This document shows positions 1 through 8,019 of a stretch of 53,566 bases of DNA, in pieces (positions within the stretch are counted from its first letter, which is position 1; each line of letters starts with the position of its first letter). A model generated the notes under the pieces. That model searched no databases. It was not told where the DNA came from and saw only the letters and a list, made by a program, of their open reading frames with translations. Source of the stretch: an uncultured Prevotellaceae bacterium (GTDB lineage: Bacteria > Bacteroidota > Bacteroidia > Bacteroidales > Bacteroidaceae); contig ONCZ01000034.1 of assembly GCA_900316445.1 (NCBI GenBank), forward strand, positions 1-53,566, written 5' to 3'. A program made the position numbers and the translations under genes.

Positions 1-1
1 G

Positions 2-337
2 ACAAGGTCGTTCAAGTGCGACAAGTGGGATATTGAGTTGTGTAACCTGGTGCTCGACATCCAGCTGCACTCCCAGCAACTGTTCTTCGGCAAGTATGCA
101 CAGATGTACTTCGATAACAAAGCCCGACGGAAGCAGGAGAGTACGACCTCGAATTACGACAGCAAGACCAAGAGCCTTTTCCGTCAGTTGCCTGAAACGT
201 TTGGCCTTGAAGAGGTGATGAAGGCTGGCGGGTATGAGAAGAAGAATGCCCAGACATGCGTTTCTGTCTGGAAAAAGAAGGAGATGATCAAGAAAATCGT
301 TAAAACCAAAGGAGCAGAAAAATGGCAGAAAACTTAG
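2..337 (+). CDS. C-terminal fragment of a DUF3987-like mobile-element protein
   Basis: The frame is already open at the window edge and stops at TAG 335-337, so only the last 111 or so residues are visible. The end is basic and Lys-rich, and the stretch LFRQLPETFGLEE resembles the closing helices of DUF3987/primase-helicase proteins of Bacteroidota mobile elements. No Walker motifs lie in the visible part, so the family call is an inference from general resemblance. It ends just before a strong hairpin (382-415), consistent with the last gene of an accessory element. Its 3' end overlaps the aberrant tail of the convergent uxuB frame by 38 nt. It could instead be another element-borne protein. 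Confidence 0.4.
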   Translation, partial: TRSFKCDKWDIELCNLVLDIQLHSQQLFFGKYAQMYFDNKARRKQESTTSNYDSKTKSLFRQLPETFGLEEVMKAGGYEKKNAQTCVSVWKKKEMIKKIVKTKGAEKWQKT

Positions 338-1985
338 ACAAGGCCATAGCGAGGGGGGAATGGAAAAGGCTGTAAAAATCGCGGAGGCTCTTACTTCTGA
401 AAGTAGGAGCCTCCGTTTGTAAATTCTTAATTCTTACGGCGCCTGGACCGGCGTAGAGTTCCTTCACGTAGCCTTCAATCTGAGTGCCGAGACCAGCCTC
501 GTAGAGATCGACACCGAAGACATCCTTGCGGGAGTAGAGTTGCTTGAGGCAGCTCCAGTCCTGATCGGGCTTGCCGATCTCCAAGGGAGCGACGATGGCC
601 TGCAGCTCTGCCAGCATGGGATCGGGCGAGGGCTCGAAGGGTGTGCCGTCATCCTTGATACCCTTCAGATAACGGGCGTAGCCAGCCAGCGTGAGGGGGA
701 TGAGCACGAGGTTCGACATGTCGAGGCCACGGGCGATGTACTTCTTCAGTGTCTCACCGAAACGGATGGGCAACTTCTGAGAGGTGTCCATGGCGATGCG
801 CTGGGGAGCGTCGGGCATGAAGGGATTGGGCAGACGACGGTTGATGACGGCACCGATGAACTCGTAGGGATTCAGTACGCCGGGATCGGTGACCACTGGC
901 ATCGCCTCCATATAGCCGATCTTCTGGATGAAGGGGCGCAGGTCTTCGTCGGCCATCTCGGCAGAGATGAGCGTGTAGCCGAGCATACAGCCGTAGATGG
1001 ACATGGCGGTGTGCAGGGGATTGAGACAGGTGGTCACCTTCATGGTCTCCACCTTGTCGACGGTCTCACGGGTGGTGTAAAGGGCACCGCCGAGGTCGAG
1101 CGGGGGACGGCCGTTGGTGTAGTTGTCCTCGATGACGAGATACTGCACTTCCTCAGCGTTGACGAAGGGTGCGGTGAAGGTGTGTTTCTCGGTCTCGATG
1201 TAGTCGTTGTCCTCGAAGCCGTCGGCAGCGAGCATCTCCTTGACCTTCTCGTGGGGACGGGGGGTGATCTTGTCGATCATCGACCAGGGGAAGGTGATCT
1301 TCGTCTCGTCCTTCAGGTAGTCGAGGAAGGCGGCGGGCACGAGGCCGTCCTGAACCCAGCGCTCGGCATAGGCGAAGACACCGGCCTTGACCTTGTCGCC
1401 GTTGTGCGAGCAGTTGTCCATCGACTGCACGGTAAGGGGCAGCTGTCCGGCGTTGTAGCGCTCAAGCAGCAGAGCGCAGACCTTACCCATGGCGAAGAGG
1501 GGCTTCAGGCCTCTGGCGAGGTCGGCCTCGTTGTAGGTGTAGCCCTTCTCGGTGATGGTGAAGGAGATCATCTGGAGGGAAGGGTTGCGGAAGATTTCCA
1601 CCAGACGCTGCCAGTCGGGGAACTGGGGATCGGCCTTAAGGGCCTCGGTGACGCTGGCGATGACTTTCTTCTCGATGGAACCGTCAGAACAGAGGTTCAC
1701 GCAAAGAGAGAGGTTGTTATAAGGGGCGTAGGCCTTGTCGATGACCTCGAAGTCGAAGGTCTCGGCGACGATGACGCCACGATCGTACTTGCCTGTGTTC
1801 AGGGCATCGTTGAGGATGGCTGCGGGGAAGGCACGGAAGATGTTTCCGCCACCGAAGTGTACCCATGTGGGCTCCTTGGCAGTCTTCTCACGAATGGCCT
1901 TGATGTCGAACTTCGGAAGCTCATAGCCTTTGGCTTCCCACTCTGCGGCGTTGAAATTGCCGGAAATAATATCATTTAATCTCAT
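300..1985 (-). CDS. uxuB: Fructuronate reductase / mannitol dehydrogenase family protein, C-terminus altered
   Basis: This is an NAD-dependent long-chain mannitol dehydrogenase family enzyme. With uxuA just upstream it should reduce D-fructuronate to D-mannonate in hexuronate breakdown. The N-terminal WVHFGGGNIFRAF is the family dinucleotide-binding loop, and the C-terminal lobe runs to ELYAGPGAVR. I start it at ATG 1985 (MRLNDIISGNF), because codons further upstream enter an intergenic palindrome. Family proteins usually end shortly after the GAVR-like region. Here the frame runs on for about 45 residues through AATTAAGAATTTA-like filler and the antisense of the 382-415 hairpin. The native stop and last residues therefore seem to be lost at a junction near 420-437. 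Function is firm; the 3' end is doubtful. Confidence 0.85.
   Translation of the reverse strand: MRLNDIISGNFNAAEWEAKGYELPKFDIKAIREKTAKEPTWVHFGGGNIFRAFPAAILNDALNTGKYDRGVIVAETFDFEVIDKAYAPYNNLSLCVNLCSDGSIEKKVIASVTEALKADPQFPDWQRLVEIFRNPSLQMISFTITEKGYTYNEADLARGLKPLFAMGKVCALLLERYNAGQLPLTVQSMDNCSHNGDKVKAGVFAYAERWVQDGLVPAAFLDYLKDETKITFPWSMIDKITPRPHEKVKEMLAADGFEDNDYIETEKHTFTAPFVNAEEVQYLVIEDNYTNGRPPLDLGGALYTTRETVDKVETMKVTTCLNPLHTAMSIYGCMLGYTLISAEMADEDLRPFIQKIGYMEAMPVVTDPGVLNPYEFIGAVINRRLPNPFMPDAPQRIAMDTSQKLPIRFGETLKKYIARGLDMSNLVLIPLTLAGYARYLKGIKDDGTPFEPSPDPMLAELQAIVAPLEIGKPDQDWSCLKQLYSRKDVFGVDLYEAGLGTQIEGYVKELYAGPGAVRIKNLQTEAPTFRSKSLRDFYSLFHSPLAMALSKFSAIFLLLWF
382..415. terminator. Hairpin terminator at the element edge
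   Basis: CGGAGGCTC (382-390) pairs perfectly with GAGCCTCCG (407-415), and the loop contains a further TACTT/AAGTA pairing. It follows the accessory gene and lies between convergent genes. On the minus strand it is translated if the uxuB frame really runs through it. Confidence 0.7.
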
Positions 1986-2000
1986 AGTTTTTTTTATTTG

Positions 2001-2099
2001 GAAACGAATATGAATAATGTGAATAATTCTGGCCACGAATTAAAATAATAATTATACATATTCGTGAGATAAATTATTCATATTATTCACATTCGTTTC
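2001..2099. repeat. Intergenic palindrome between uxuA and uxuB
   Basis: The outer arms 2001-2028 and 2072-2099 are inverted copies matching at 26 of 28 positions. Inner arms CACGAAT (2034-2040) and ATTCGTG (2060-2066) are perfect. The arms are built from GAATAAT-like units. It fills the gap between the two uxu genes, where it could fold in the transcript or act as a cruciform. Confidence 0.8.
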
Positions 2100-2107
2100 A
2101 TTAAATT

Positions 2108-3361
2108 TTAATCAAAGAATCCTGGTTGTTTGTAATCGAGGCCGAGCTCGCGATCGACGGTGGCAAGGATGCCTTGGACCTGGCCGAGGGCGAACATACG
2201 ACCGAGGAGGGTGTAGCCGGCGTTATGGCCGTGGGAAGACTCGTCGAAGACTCCGCCAGGCTGGTCGGTGAAGGTCATGCCGTGATCGACACGCATCGGC
2301 AGCTCAGGATTCTCCTTCTCGAAGATGCGGCAGAGCTCGATGAGGTCTGCACGACCGCCGAGGTGGGAGGCCTCTGTGAAGTCGCCGTTGGGGAAGATGT
2401 GGCAGGAGCGCAGATGGACGAAGTGGGTGCGAGAAGCGAACTTACGGGCGAGATCGACCACGTTGTTGTAGGCACCTGCAGAGAGTGAGCCGGCACAGAA
2501 GGTAAGGCCGTTGTGCTTGTTGGGTACGGCATCGAGGAACCACTGGATATCCTCTTCGGTACGGACGATGCGCGGCAGGCCGAGGATCTCAATGGGGGGG
2601 TCGTCGGGGTGGACACACATGTTCATGCCATATTCCTCACAGGTGGGCATGATGGCTTCAAGGAAGTACTTCATGTTGGCACGCAGCTGGGCCTTGTCGA
2701 TGCCCTTGTAGAGGTCGAGGAAGTCGCGGAACTTCTGGATAGGCGCTTCGTCGTTCTCGCTGAAGTTGCCGGAGACGAAGCCTTGCGTCTTGATGATGAT
2801 GGTCTCCACGAGCTGATGGTCCTTCTCTGGCGTCATCGTCTTAGCCAGTTCGTCGCACTCTGCCAGTACGTTACGGCCTTCGCCCCAGCCCTCGGGGAAC
2901 TGGAACTTGGCCCACTCCTCACGGGCACCCTCACGTTTGAGGATGTAGATGTCGAAGTAGGCGAACTCGGCATAATTGAAATAGAGGTTCGTAGCGCCAT
3001 TGGGATTGTCGTGGAACAGATCGGTGCGTGCCCAGTCGAGCACGGGCATAAAGTTGTAGCAGATGCAGTGGATGCCCTCTGCCGAGAGGTTGCGGAGCGA
3101 CTCCTTATAGACCTCGATCTGCTGGTCGCGGTCAGGTCCGCCATACTTGATGGTCTCTACGACGGGCAGCGACTCAACGACGCTCCATCGCATGCCATAA
3201 CTCTCAATGTACTCGCGCAGGTCGCGGATCTTCTCACGGGTCCAAACCTCGCCTAAAGGTACGTCGTGAAGGGCTGTAACGATGCCTTCAACTCCAATTT
3301 GTCTTAGCTGGGCAAGGGTGATCTTGTCTTTCTTGCCAAACCATCTCCATGTTCTTTCCAT
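2108..3361 (-). CDS. uxuA: Mannonate dehydratase
   Basis: The enzyme dehydrates D-mannonate to 2-keto-3-deoxy-D-gluconate in the cytoplasm, the step after UxuB in glucuronate/galacturonate use. The opening MERTWRWFGKKDKI, the segment GVEGIVTALHD, and CVHPDDPP and FVHLRS further on are characteristic of the UxuA TIM barrel with its metal-binding His/Asp/Cys residues. Its 417 residues compare with about 394 in E. coli. The start ATG at 3361 follows the family N-terminus. It is the first gene of a uxuA-uxuB pair on the minus strand and lies only 8 nt beyond the secreted glycosidase gene, which suggests one transcription unit. Confidence 0.95.
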   Translation of the reverse strand: MERTWRWFGKKDKITLAQLRQIGVEGIVTALHDVPLGEVWTREKIRDLREYIESYGMRWSVVESLPVVETIKYGGPDRDQQIEVYKESLRNLSAEGIHCICYNFMPVLDWARTDLFHDNPNGATNLYFNYAEFAYFDIYILKREGAREEWAKFQFPEGWGEGRNVLAECDELAKTMTPEKDHQLVETIIIKTQGFVSGNFSENDEAPIQKFRDFLDLYKGIDKAQLRANMKYFLEAIMPTCEEYGMNMCVHPDDPPIEILGLPRIVRTEEDIQWFLDAVPNKHNGLTFCAGSLSAGAYNNVVDLARKFASRTHFVHLRSCHIFPNGDFTEASHLGGRADLIELCRIFEKENPELPMRVDHGMTFTDQPGGVFDESSHGHNAGYTLLGRMFALGQVQGILATVDRELGLDYKQPGFFD

Positions 3362-3369
3362 AATGATTG

Positions 3370-4842
3370 TTATTTGAAATGAGTTTGTTTTTTAGTCTTC
3401 TTTGTCTGTTTGCCGACAATCAGGCTACGGAAGTCGATGCGGCTGTTTGGGCGTGGTCGTACCAGGTCCTGAACGCTCTTGGGCGCACTCTCGTTGCCAT
3501 AGCGGTCTGTAGCCGTCACGGCGTAGTAAAGGGAATGGCCGTGGTGGGGGACGGTAAGAGACTGATAACGGTAGCGGCACGCCACGAGGTTGTGCGGGTT
3601 CTGAGTGTCGACAGGCCACGTGTCGGAGGCATATATATTATATAAAAGGTAGTTGGCACCGGAGAGGTCTCTGGCGCCATACCAGGTGAGCCGGTCGTTG
3701 GTCTTACCTCGTTCTATCTGTAGTATTGTGGCAGGGGTGGGGGCGTGTTTGCCCATCCATGTCATCGGGGGGATGAGAGCCGGCGTCTGGTTAAAGTCTT
3801 TCGTGAAGGTGTAGATACCTTTGATGTTGTCTGTCAGGAACTTGGAACGGAAGAAAGTGCAGCCGAGGCCCTCCTGACGGAGGACGTTCATCTCGCGACG
3901 GATGATGCTGAGGTCCCAGTTGCGCTCTGAAGGGTGGAGCATATAGATGGAGAGTCCGGGAGCCACGATCTTGCCGTAGGAGTGTTCCTTCCAGTCGGCC
4001 ACGAAGGGATAGAACTGGTTGCCCTGGAAGTACATCATGGGGAAGAGCTCGTCCATCAGTCCTTCGCGCAGCCAGCCCTGAGCATCCTGGCAGACGGCGG
4101 TATAGGCGTTCCATCCATTACTGCGAAAACGGCTCAGGTCGTCATACTTGCCTATAGGCGAGCACGACATCTTCACCCAGGGTTTCTCGGCCTTCACGGC
4201 ACGGTGGATCTTGCGGACGATGCTGGTGATGTTGCGCCGTCCCTCCTCACGGGAGTACTTGAACTTCCATGTCTCAGGATAGCGGATATAGTCGAGGTGG
4301 ATGCCGTCGATGTCGTAACGGCGCGTCACCTCACGACAGATGCCGGCGATGTAGTCGCCCGTTTCAGGCAGTTCTGGGTTCATATAGTATTCCTCGCCGA
4401 TCTTGACGATGCGCTTGGGGTAATTCTTGCGGAGCTGCTGACAACCGTAGTTGTTGGCCTTGCCGATGGGGATGGTGACAATCCAGGCGTGACACTCCAT
4501 GCCGCGCTTGTGGCACTCGTCGATGCAGAACTGCAGGGGATCGTAGCCGGGAGAGGAACCAGGTCTGTTGGTAAGTATGGGCTCCCAGGGCTCGATGGCG
4601 GAGGGATAGACGGTGGTGCCACGGACTCGGGCCTGGAAGAGAACAGTGTTGATGTTCGCCTGCTGATACTGGTCGAGGATGCGGATGAGGTCGCGCCGCT
4701 GCTGTTCCGGAGAGGTAGTCTTCGGCCAGTCCAGACCCTGAAGAGTGGTGAGCCAGACGGCCCTCACCTCATGCTTGGGAGACTGGGCAGAGATGTTCAG
4801 AGCCAGTGTAAATAGGATAAAAATTCTTATAATTGTTTTCAA
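3370..4842 (-). CDS. Secreted family 10-like glycosyl hydrolase (GHL10)
   Basis: The protein has 490 residues. A Sec signal peptide (about residues 1-19, cut near ISAQS) is followed by a GHL10/YngK-type TIM barrel that begins EVRAVWLTTLQGLDWPKT. The barrel has the typical GIHLDYIRYP segment with its Asp. From about residue 385 there is a fibronectin III-like domain (LTWYGARDLSGANYLLYNIY). Such proteins act in the periplasm or at the cell surface on glycans or peptidoglycan-related polymers; the substrate is unknown. Placement just upstream of uxuA-uxuB suggests, but does not show, a uronate-containing substrate. A minus-strand promoter TAACTTTG lies at 4871-4878. Confidence 0.85.
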   Translation of the reverse strand: MKTIIRIFILFTLALNISAQSPKHEVRAVWLTTLQGLDWPKTTSPEQQRRDLIRILDQYQQANINTVLFQARVRGTTVYPSAIEPWEPILTNRPGSSPGYDPLQFCIDECHKRGMECHAWIVTIPIGKANNYGCQQLRKNYPKRIVKIGEEYYMNPELPETGDYIAGICREVTRRYDIDGIHLDYIRYPETWKFKYSREEGRRNITSIVRKIHRAVKAEKPWVKMSCSPIGKYDDLSRFRSNGWNAYTAVCQDAQGWLREGLMDELFPMMYFQGNQFYPFVADWKEHSYGKIVAPGLSIYMLHPSERNWDLSIIRREMNVLRQEGLGCTFFRSKFLTDNIKGIYTFTKDFNQTPALIPPMTWMGKHAPTPATILQIERGKTNDRLTWYGARDLSGANYLLYNIYASDTWPVDTQNPHNLVACRYRYQSLTVPHHGHSLYYAVTATDRYGNESAPKSVQDLVRPRPNSRIDFRSLIVGKQTKKTKKQTHFK

Positions 4843-4870
4843 AATATTCCTTAAATCTTAAATTTTGGTG

Positions 4871-4909
4871 CAAAGTTACTAAATAATTCACAATTTATTT
4901 GTACTTTTG
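4871..4909. promoter_or_regulatory. Divergent promoters for the GHL10-uxu unit and cstA
   Basis: CAAAGTTA (4871-4878) reads TAACTTTG on the minus strand, and TACTTTTG lies at 4902-4909 on the plus strand. Both fit the Bacteroidota -7 element TAnnTTTG. They are spaced to serve the genes starting at 4842 (minus) and 4942 (plus). I see no clear -33 TTTG for the plus promoter. Confidence 0.6.
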
Positions 4910-4941
4910 CATGCAAAAATTAATAATTAATAGTTTAGAAC

Positions 4942-6408
4942 ATGATTTCGTTTAGTTTGAGCCTTATTGCGCTCGTTATTGGATACCTGCTCTACGGCCG
5001 TTTCGTGGAGCGGGTGTTTGCTCCAGACAACCGTGCGACACCTGCCTTGGCAAAGGCCGACGGTATGGACTATGTCGTGCTTCCCAGTTGGAAGATTTTC
5101 ATGATCCAGTTCCTGAACATTGCGGGTACGGGTCCTATCTTCGGTGCCATCATGGGTGCCAAGTTCGGTCCTGTGGCCTATCTGTGGATTGTCTTTGGCT
5201 GTATCTTTGCCGGAGCCGTCCACGACTATATGAGCGGCATGCTCTCCATGCGTCATGGCGGTGCCGGACTGCCAGAGCTGATCGGTCAGTATCTGGGTAA
5301 GGCCACGAAGTCGGTGATGCTGGTGTTCACGGTATTGCTGCTGATTATGGTGGGAACGGTGTTTGTGTATTCACCTGCAGAGATTCTGCACTCCATCGGT
5401 GGAGATACGCTGATGTGGGTGGGCATTATCTTCGTGTATTATATCATTGCCACGATGCTGCCTATCGACAAGATTATCGGTAAGGTGTACCCGCTGTTCG
5501 CCTTCTCACTGCTGTTCATGGCTGGTGCGCTGATGGTGTGGTTGTTCCTGCATTGGCCCACGATTCCTGAGGTGTGGACGCATGCCTATAACATGGGTGC
5601 TGCCACGGAACCTGACAAGTGGACGGACAATATCTTCCCGGCATTGTTCATCACGGTGGCTTGTGGTGCCATCTCCGGTTTCCACGGCACACAGAGTCCG
5701 CTGATGGCCCGTTGCGTGAAGAGTGAGAAGATGGGCCGCCCGATTTTCTACGGTGCGATGATTACCGAGGGTGTGGTGGCGCTGATCTGGGCATCTGTCG
5801 CTTCCTGGTTCTTCTATGGTAATCCTGCGCCGGGCTATGAGCTGATAGCCAAGGCTACTGCCGGTTTCCATACGTCTGCCCCTGCCGTGGTGAACCTCGT
5901 GTGCAACGAATGGCTGGGTGTGGCTGGTGCCATCCTGGCGATGCTGGGTGTGGTGGCTGCGCCTATCACTTCCGGTGATACCGCCTTCCGTTCAGGTCGT
6001 CTGATTGTGGCAGAGTGGTTGAAGATGAACCAGCGTCCCATTATGAATCGTCTGTACATCTGTATCCCGATGTTTGCCGTTTCCATCGCTATGCTGATCT
6101 GGCAGGTGGAGAATCCAGACGGCTTCAACACCATCTGGCAGTACTTCGGATTCTCTAACCAGGCGCTGAGCGTGTTTACGCTTTGGACGATCACCGTCTA
6201 TCTGGTGCGTCAGAAGAAGGCCTACTGGATCACGCTGATTCCTGCGCTCTTTATGACGACGGTGTGCTCCACGTTCTTCTTTGTCTCGAAGCAGACGCTC
6301 CATCTGTCTGGAAATCTGGGATATATACTTGGAGTCGCCTGTCTTGTAGTAGCGATCGTATGGTTCTTCGTCTGGTATCGTAAGGAAGTAAAAAAATTAA
6401 AAAATTAA
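4942..6408 (+). CDS. cstA: CstA family carbon-starvation transporter (short form)
   Basis: This is a polytopic inner-membrane protein of 488 residues. The CstA signatures FLNIAGTGPIFGAIMGAKFG and CIFAGAVHDYMSGMLSMRHGG lie in the first 110 residues, followed by about ten further hydrophobic segments. CstA proteins take up pyruvate and/or peptides when carbon is short. The protein is much shorter than E. coli CstA (about 700), as is usual for the short family members in anaerobes. It has its own promoter (4902-4909) and stands alone before an AT-rich gap. The exact substrate cannot be read from the sequence. Confidence 0.9.
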   Translation: MISFSLSLIALVIGYLLYGRFVERVFAPDNRATPALAKADGMDYVVLPSWKIFMIQFLNIAGTGPIFGAIMGAKFGPVAYLWIVFGCIFAGAVHDYMSGMLSMRHGGAGLPELIGQYLGKATKSVMLVFTVLLLIMVGTVFVYSPAEILHSIGGDTLMWVGIIFVYYIIATMLPIDKIIGKVYPLFAFSLLFMAGALMVWLFLHWPTIPEVWTHAYNMGAATEPDKWTDNIFPALFITVACGAISGFHGTQSPLMARCVKSEKMGRPIFYGAMITEGVVALIWASVASWFFYGNPAPGYELIAKATAGFHTSAPAVVNLVCNEWLGVAGAILAMLGVVAAPITSGDTAFRSGRLIVAEWLKMNQRPIMNRLYICIPMFAVSIAMLIWQVENPDGFNTIWQYFGFSNQALSVFTLWTITVYLVRQKKAYWITLIPALFMTTVCSTFFFVSKQTLHLSGNLGYILGVACLVVAIVWFFVWYRKEVKKLKN

Positions 6409-6448
6409 AAGATTAAATAATTTAAGAATTGAAGAATTAAGAGATAAA

Positions 6449-6973
6449 ATGAAAAAACTGATGATGGCAGCCATCGGCCTGATGATGGCGATGGGCGCGA
6501 ACGCCCAGTATCTGAATGAGTCTGAGACACCGTTCACCGAAGGTAAGTTCTATGTGAGTGCCTCGGCTTCCAGTGCCTCGCTGGCCTATAGCAAAAGCAC
6601 GGATTTCGCCCTCGGCATTAATGCCAAGGTAGGTTATCTGTTTATGGACAACCTGATGGCGCTGGGTGTTGTGGAGTTTAATAGTCAGAAGAACTTCGAT
6701 ATCCTCACGACGCAGATCGGTGCTGGTGCCCGCTACTATTTTGAGAACTGCGGTATCTATCTGGGTGCTTTAGCAAAGTATGCCCATGTCAAGGACAAAA
6801 CGTCGGACCTCGGTATCAGTTTTAGCGACTTCCGTCCTGAGGCTCATGTGGGTTACTGCTTCTTCTTGGGACGTCATGTCACTCTTGATCCAGAGGTTTA
6901 TTATGAGCACAGCTTCAAGAATAGTGACTACTCTGGCTTCGGCCTCCGTATCGGTATCGGAATCTACTTTTAA
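6449..6973 (+). CDS. Small outer-membrane beta-barrel protein
   Basis: The protein has 174 residues. A signal peptide (MKKLMMAAIGLMMAMGANA, cut before Q) is followed by alternating amphipathic strands rich in Gly, Tyr and Phe. It ends GFGLRIGIGIYF, and a terminal aromatic residue is typical of outer-membrane barrels recognised by BAM. The length suits an eight-stranded OmpW/OmpA-barrel-like (PF13505-type) protein. No ligand or enzyme motif is visible. The 40-nt gap before it is AATTAAG-rich filler. Confidence 0.7.
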   Translation: MKKLMMAAIGLMMAMGANAQYLNESETPFTEGKFYVSASASSASLAYSKSTDFALGINAKVGYLFMDNLMALGVVEFNSQKNFDILTTQIGAGARYYFENCGIYLGALAKYAHVKDKTSDLGISFSDFRPEAHVGYCFFLGRHVTLDPEVYYEHSFKNSDYSGFGLRIGIGIYF

Positions 6974-6976
6974 ATC

Positions 6977-7003
6977 GTAAATCTGTAAATCGTAAATCAT
7001 TTT
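6977..7003 (+). repeat. Heptad ladder (GTAAATC)3 before nadC
   Basis: GTAAATC occurs at 6977-6983, 6985-6991 and 6992-6998 between the stop of the barrel gene and the nadC start codon. The same unit recurs before batB (about 33644-33670). Confidence 0.75.
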
Positions 7004-7852
7004 ATGTTAAGCGTTGAAGAACTTGTTGACAGACTGATTGATCTGTCGTTTGCAGAAGATATAGGTGATGGCGACCATACCACCTTGTGTTGTATCCCTG
7101 AGGACGCGATGGGCAAGTCGCATCTGCTCATCAAGGAGGACGGTATCCTGGCTGGTGTGGAGATCGCCAAGGAAGTGTTCCGCCGTTTTGATCCTGAGAT
7201 GCAGGTGGAGGTGTTGATGGGCGATGGCAGCCGTGTGAAGAAGGGCGACATCGCCATGATCGTCACAGGTCGTGTGCGCTCGTTGTTGCAGACGGAGCGC
7301 CTGATGCTGAACATCATGCAGCGCATGAGCGGCATTGCCACGATGACGGATAAGTATGTGCAGCGGCTGAAGGGTACTGGCACACGAGTGCTGGATACCC
7401 GTAAGACCACCCCTGGTATGCGTATGCTGGAGAAGCAGGCCGTGAAGATCGGCGGTGGCTGTAACCATCGCATCGGACTCTTCGATATGATCCTGCTGAA
7501 GGACAACCACGTGGACTTCGCTGGTGGTATCGTGAATGCCATCGACCGTTGCCATAAGTATCTGGACGAGAAGGGCCTGAAGCTGAAGATTGAGATCGAG
7601 GTGCGTTCGTTCGACGAATTGAATCAGGTGCTGGAGCACGGTGGCGTGGATCGTATCATGCTGGATAACTTCAGTGTGCCCGATACGAAGAAGGCCGTCG
7701 ATCTCATCAATCACCGTTATGAGACGGAGTCGAGTGGGGGTATCACCTTTGATACCATCCGCGACTATGCCGAGCAGGGTGTTGACTTTGTCAGCGTCGG
7801 TGCCTTGACGCACTCTGTGAAGGGACTTGATATGTCGTTCAAAGCCTGCTGA
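7004..7852 (+). CDS. nadC: Nicotinate-nucleotide pyrophosphorylase (carboxylating)
   Basis: The enzyme converts quinolinate and PRPP to nicotinate mononucleotide, the entry step from de novo synthesis into NAD. Its 282 residues match the family length. Visible motifs are EDIGDGDHTT at the N-terminus, LDTRKTTPGMRMLEKQAV with the PRPP- and quinolinate-binding Arg/Lys residues, GGGCNHRIGLFDMILLKDNH, and DRIMLDN near the C-terminus. The start ATG 7004 gives a normal N-terminus. nadA and nadB are not in this window. Confidence 0.95.
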   Translation: MLSVEELVDRLIDLSFAEDIGDGDHTTLCCIPEDAMGKSHLLIKEDGILAGVEIAKEVFRRFDPEMQVEVLMGDGSRVKKGDIAMIVTGRVRSLLQTERLMLNIMQRMSGIATMTDKYVQRLKGTGTRVLDTRKTTPGMRMLEKQAVKIGGGCNHRIGLFDMILLKDNHVDFAGGIVNAIDRCHKYLDEKGLKLKIEIEVRSFDELNQVLEHGGVDRIMLDNFSVPDTKKAVDLINHRYETESSGGITFDTIRDYAEQGVDFVSVGALTHSVKGLDMSFKAC

Positions 7853-7873
7853 TTTCCGACAGAAGTACTTTTT

Positions 7874-7970
7874 TAGACATAAGAACATAAGAGAGATAAG
7901 TAATCACTTGAATATAAGAAACATAAGTATTCACTTAAATTAAGAATATGTTCTTTTGTTCTTATGTCTA
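7874..7970. repeat. Intergenic palindrome with ACATAAGA units
   Basis: Arms 7874-7892 and 7952-7970 are inverted copies matching at 18 of 19 positions. The left arm contains a tandem ACATAAGA pair, and related units (AACATAAGT, AGATAAGT) continue towards the centre. It occupies most of the gap after nadC. Confidence 0.8.
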
Positions 7971-8019
7971 GAAAAATTGTTCTTCTGTATTAAGTTATGT
8001 ATTATATGTCAATAAACAA

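Noticed and set aside
540-1979. A 479-codon plus-strand frame opposite uxuB
   Set aside because: It mirrors the codon pattern of uxuB, has low-complexity Val/Gly/Asp/His composition and matches no protein logic. The same applies to long antisense frames over the genes at 2.5-3.3, 40.3-41.3 and 44.8-46.0 kb.
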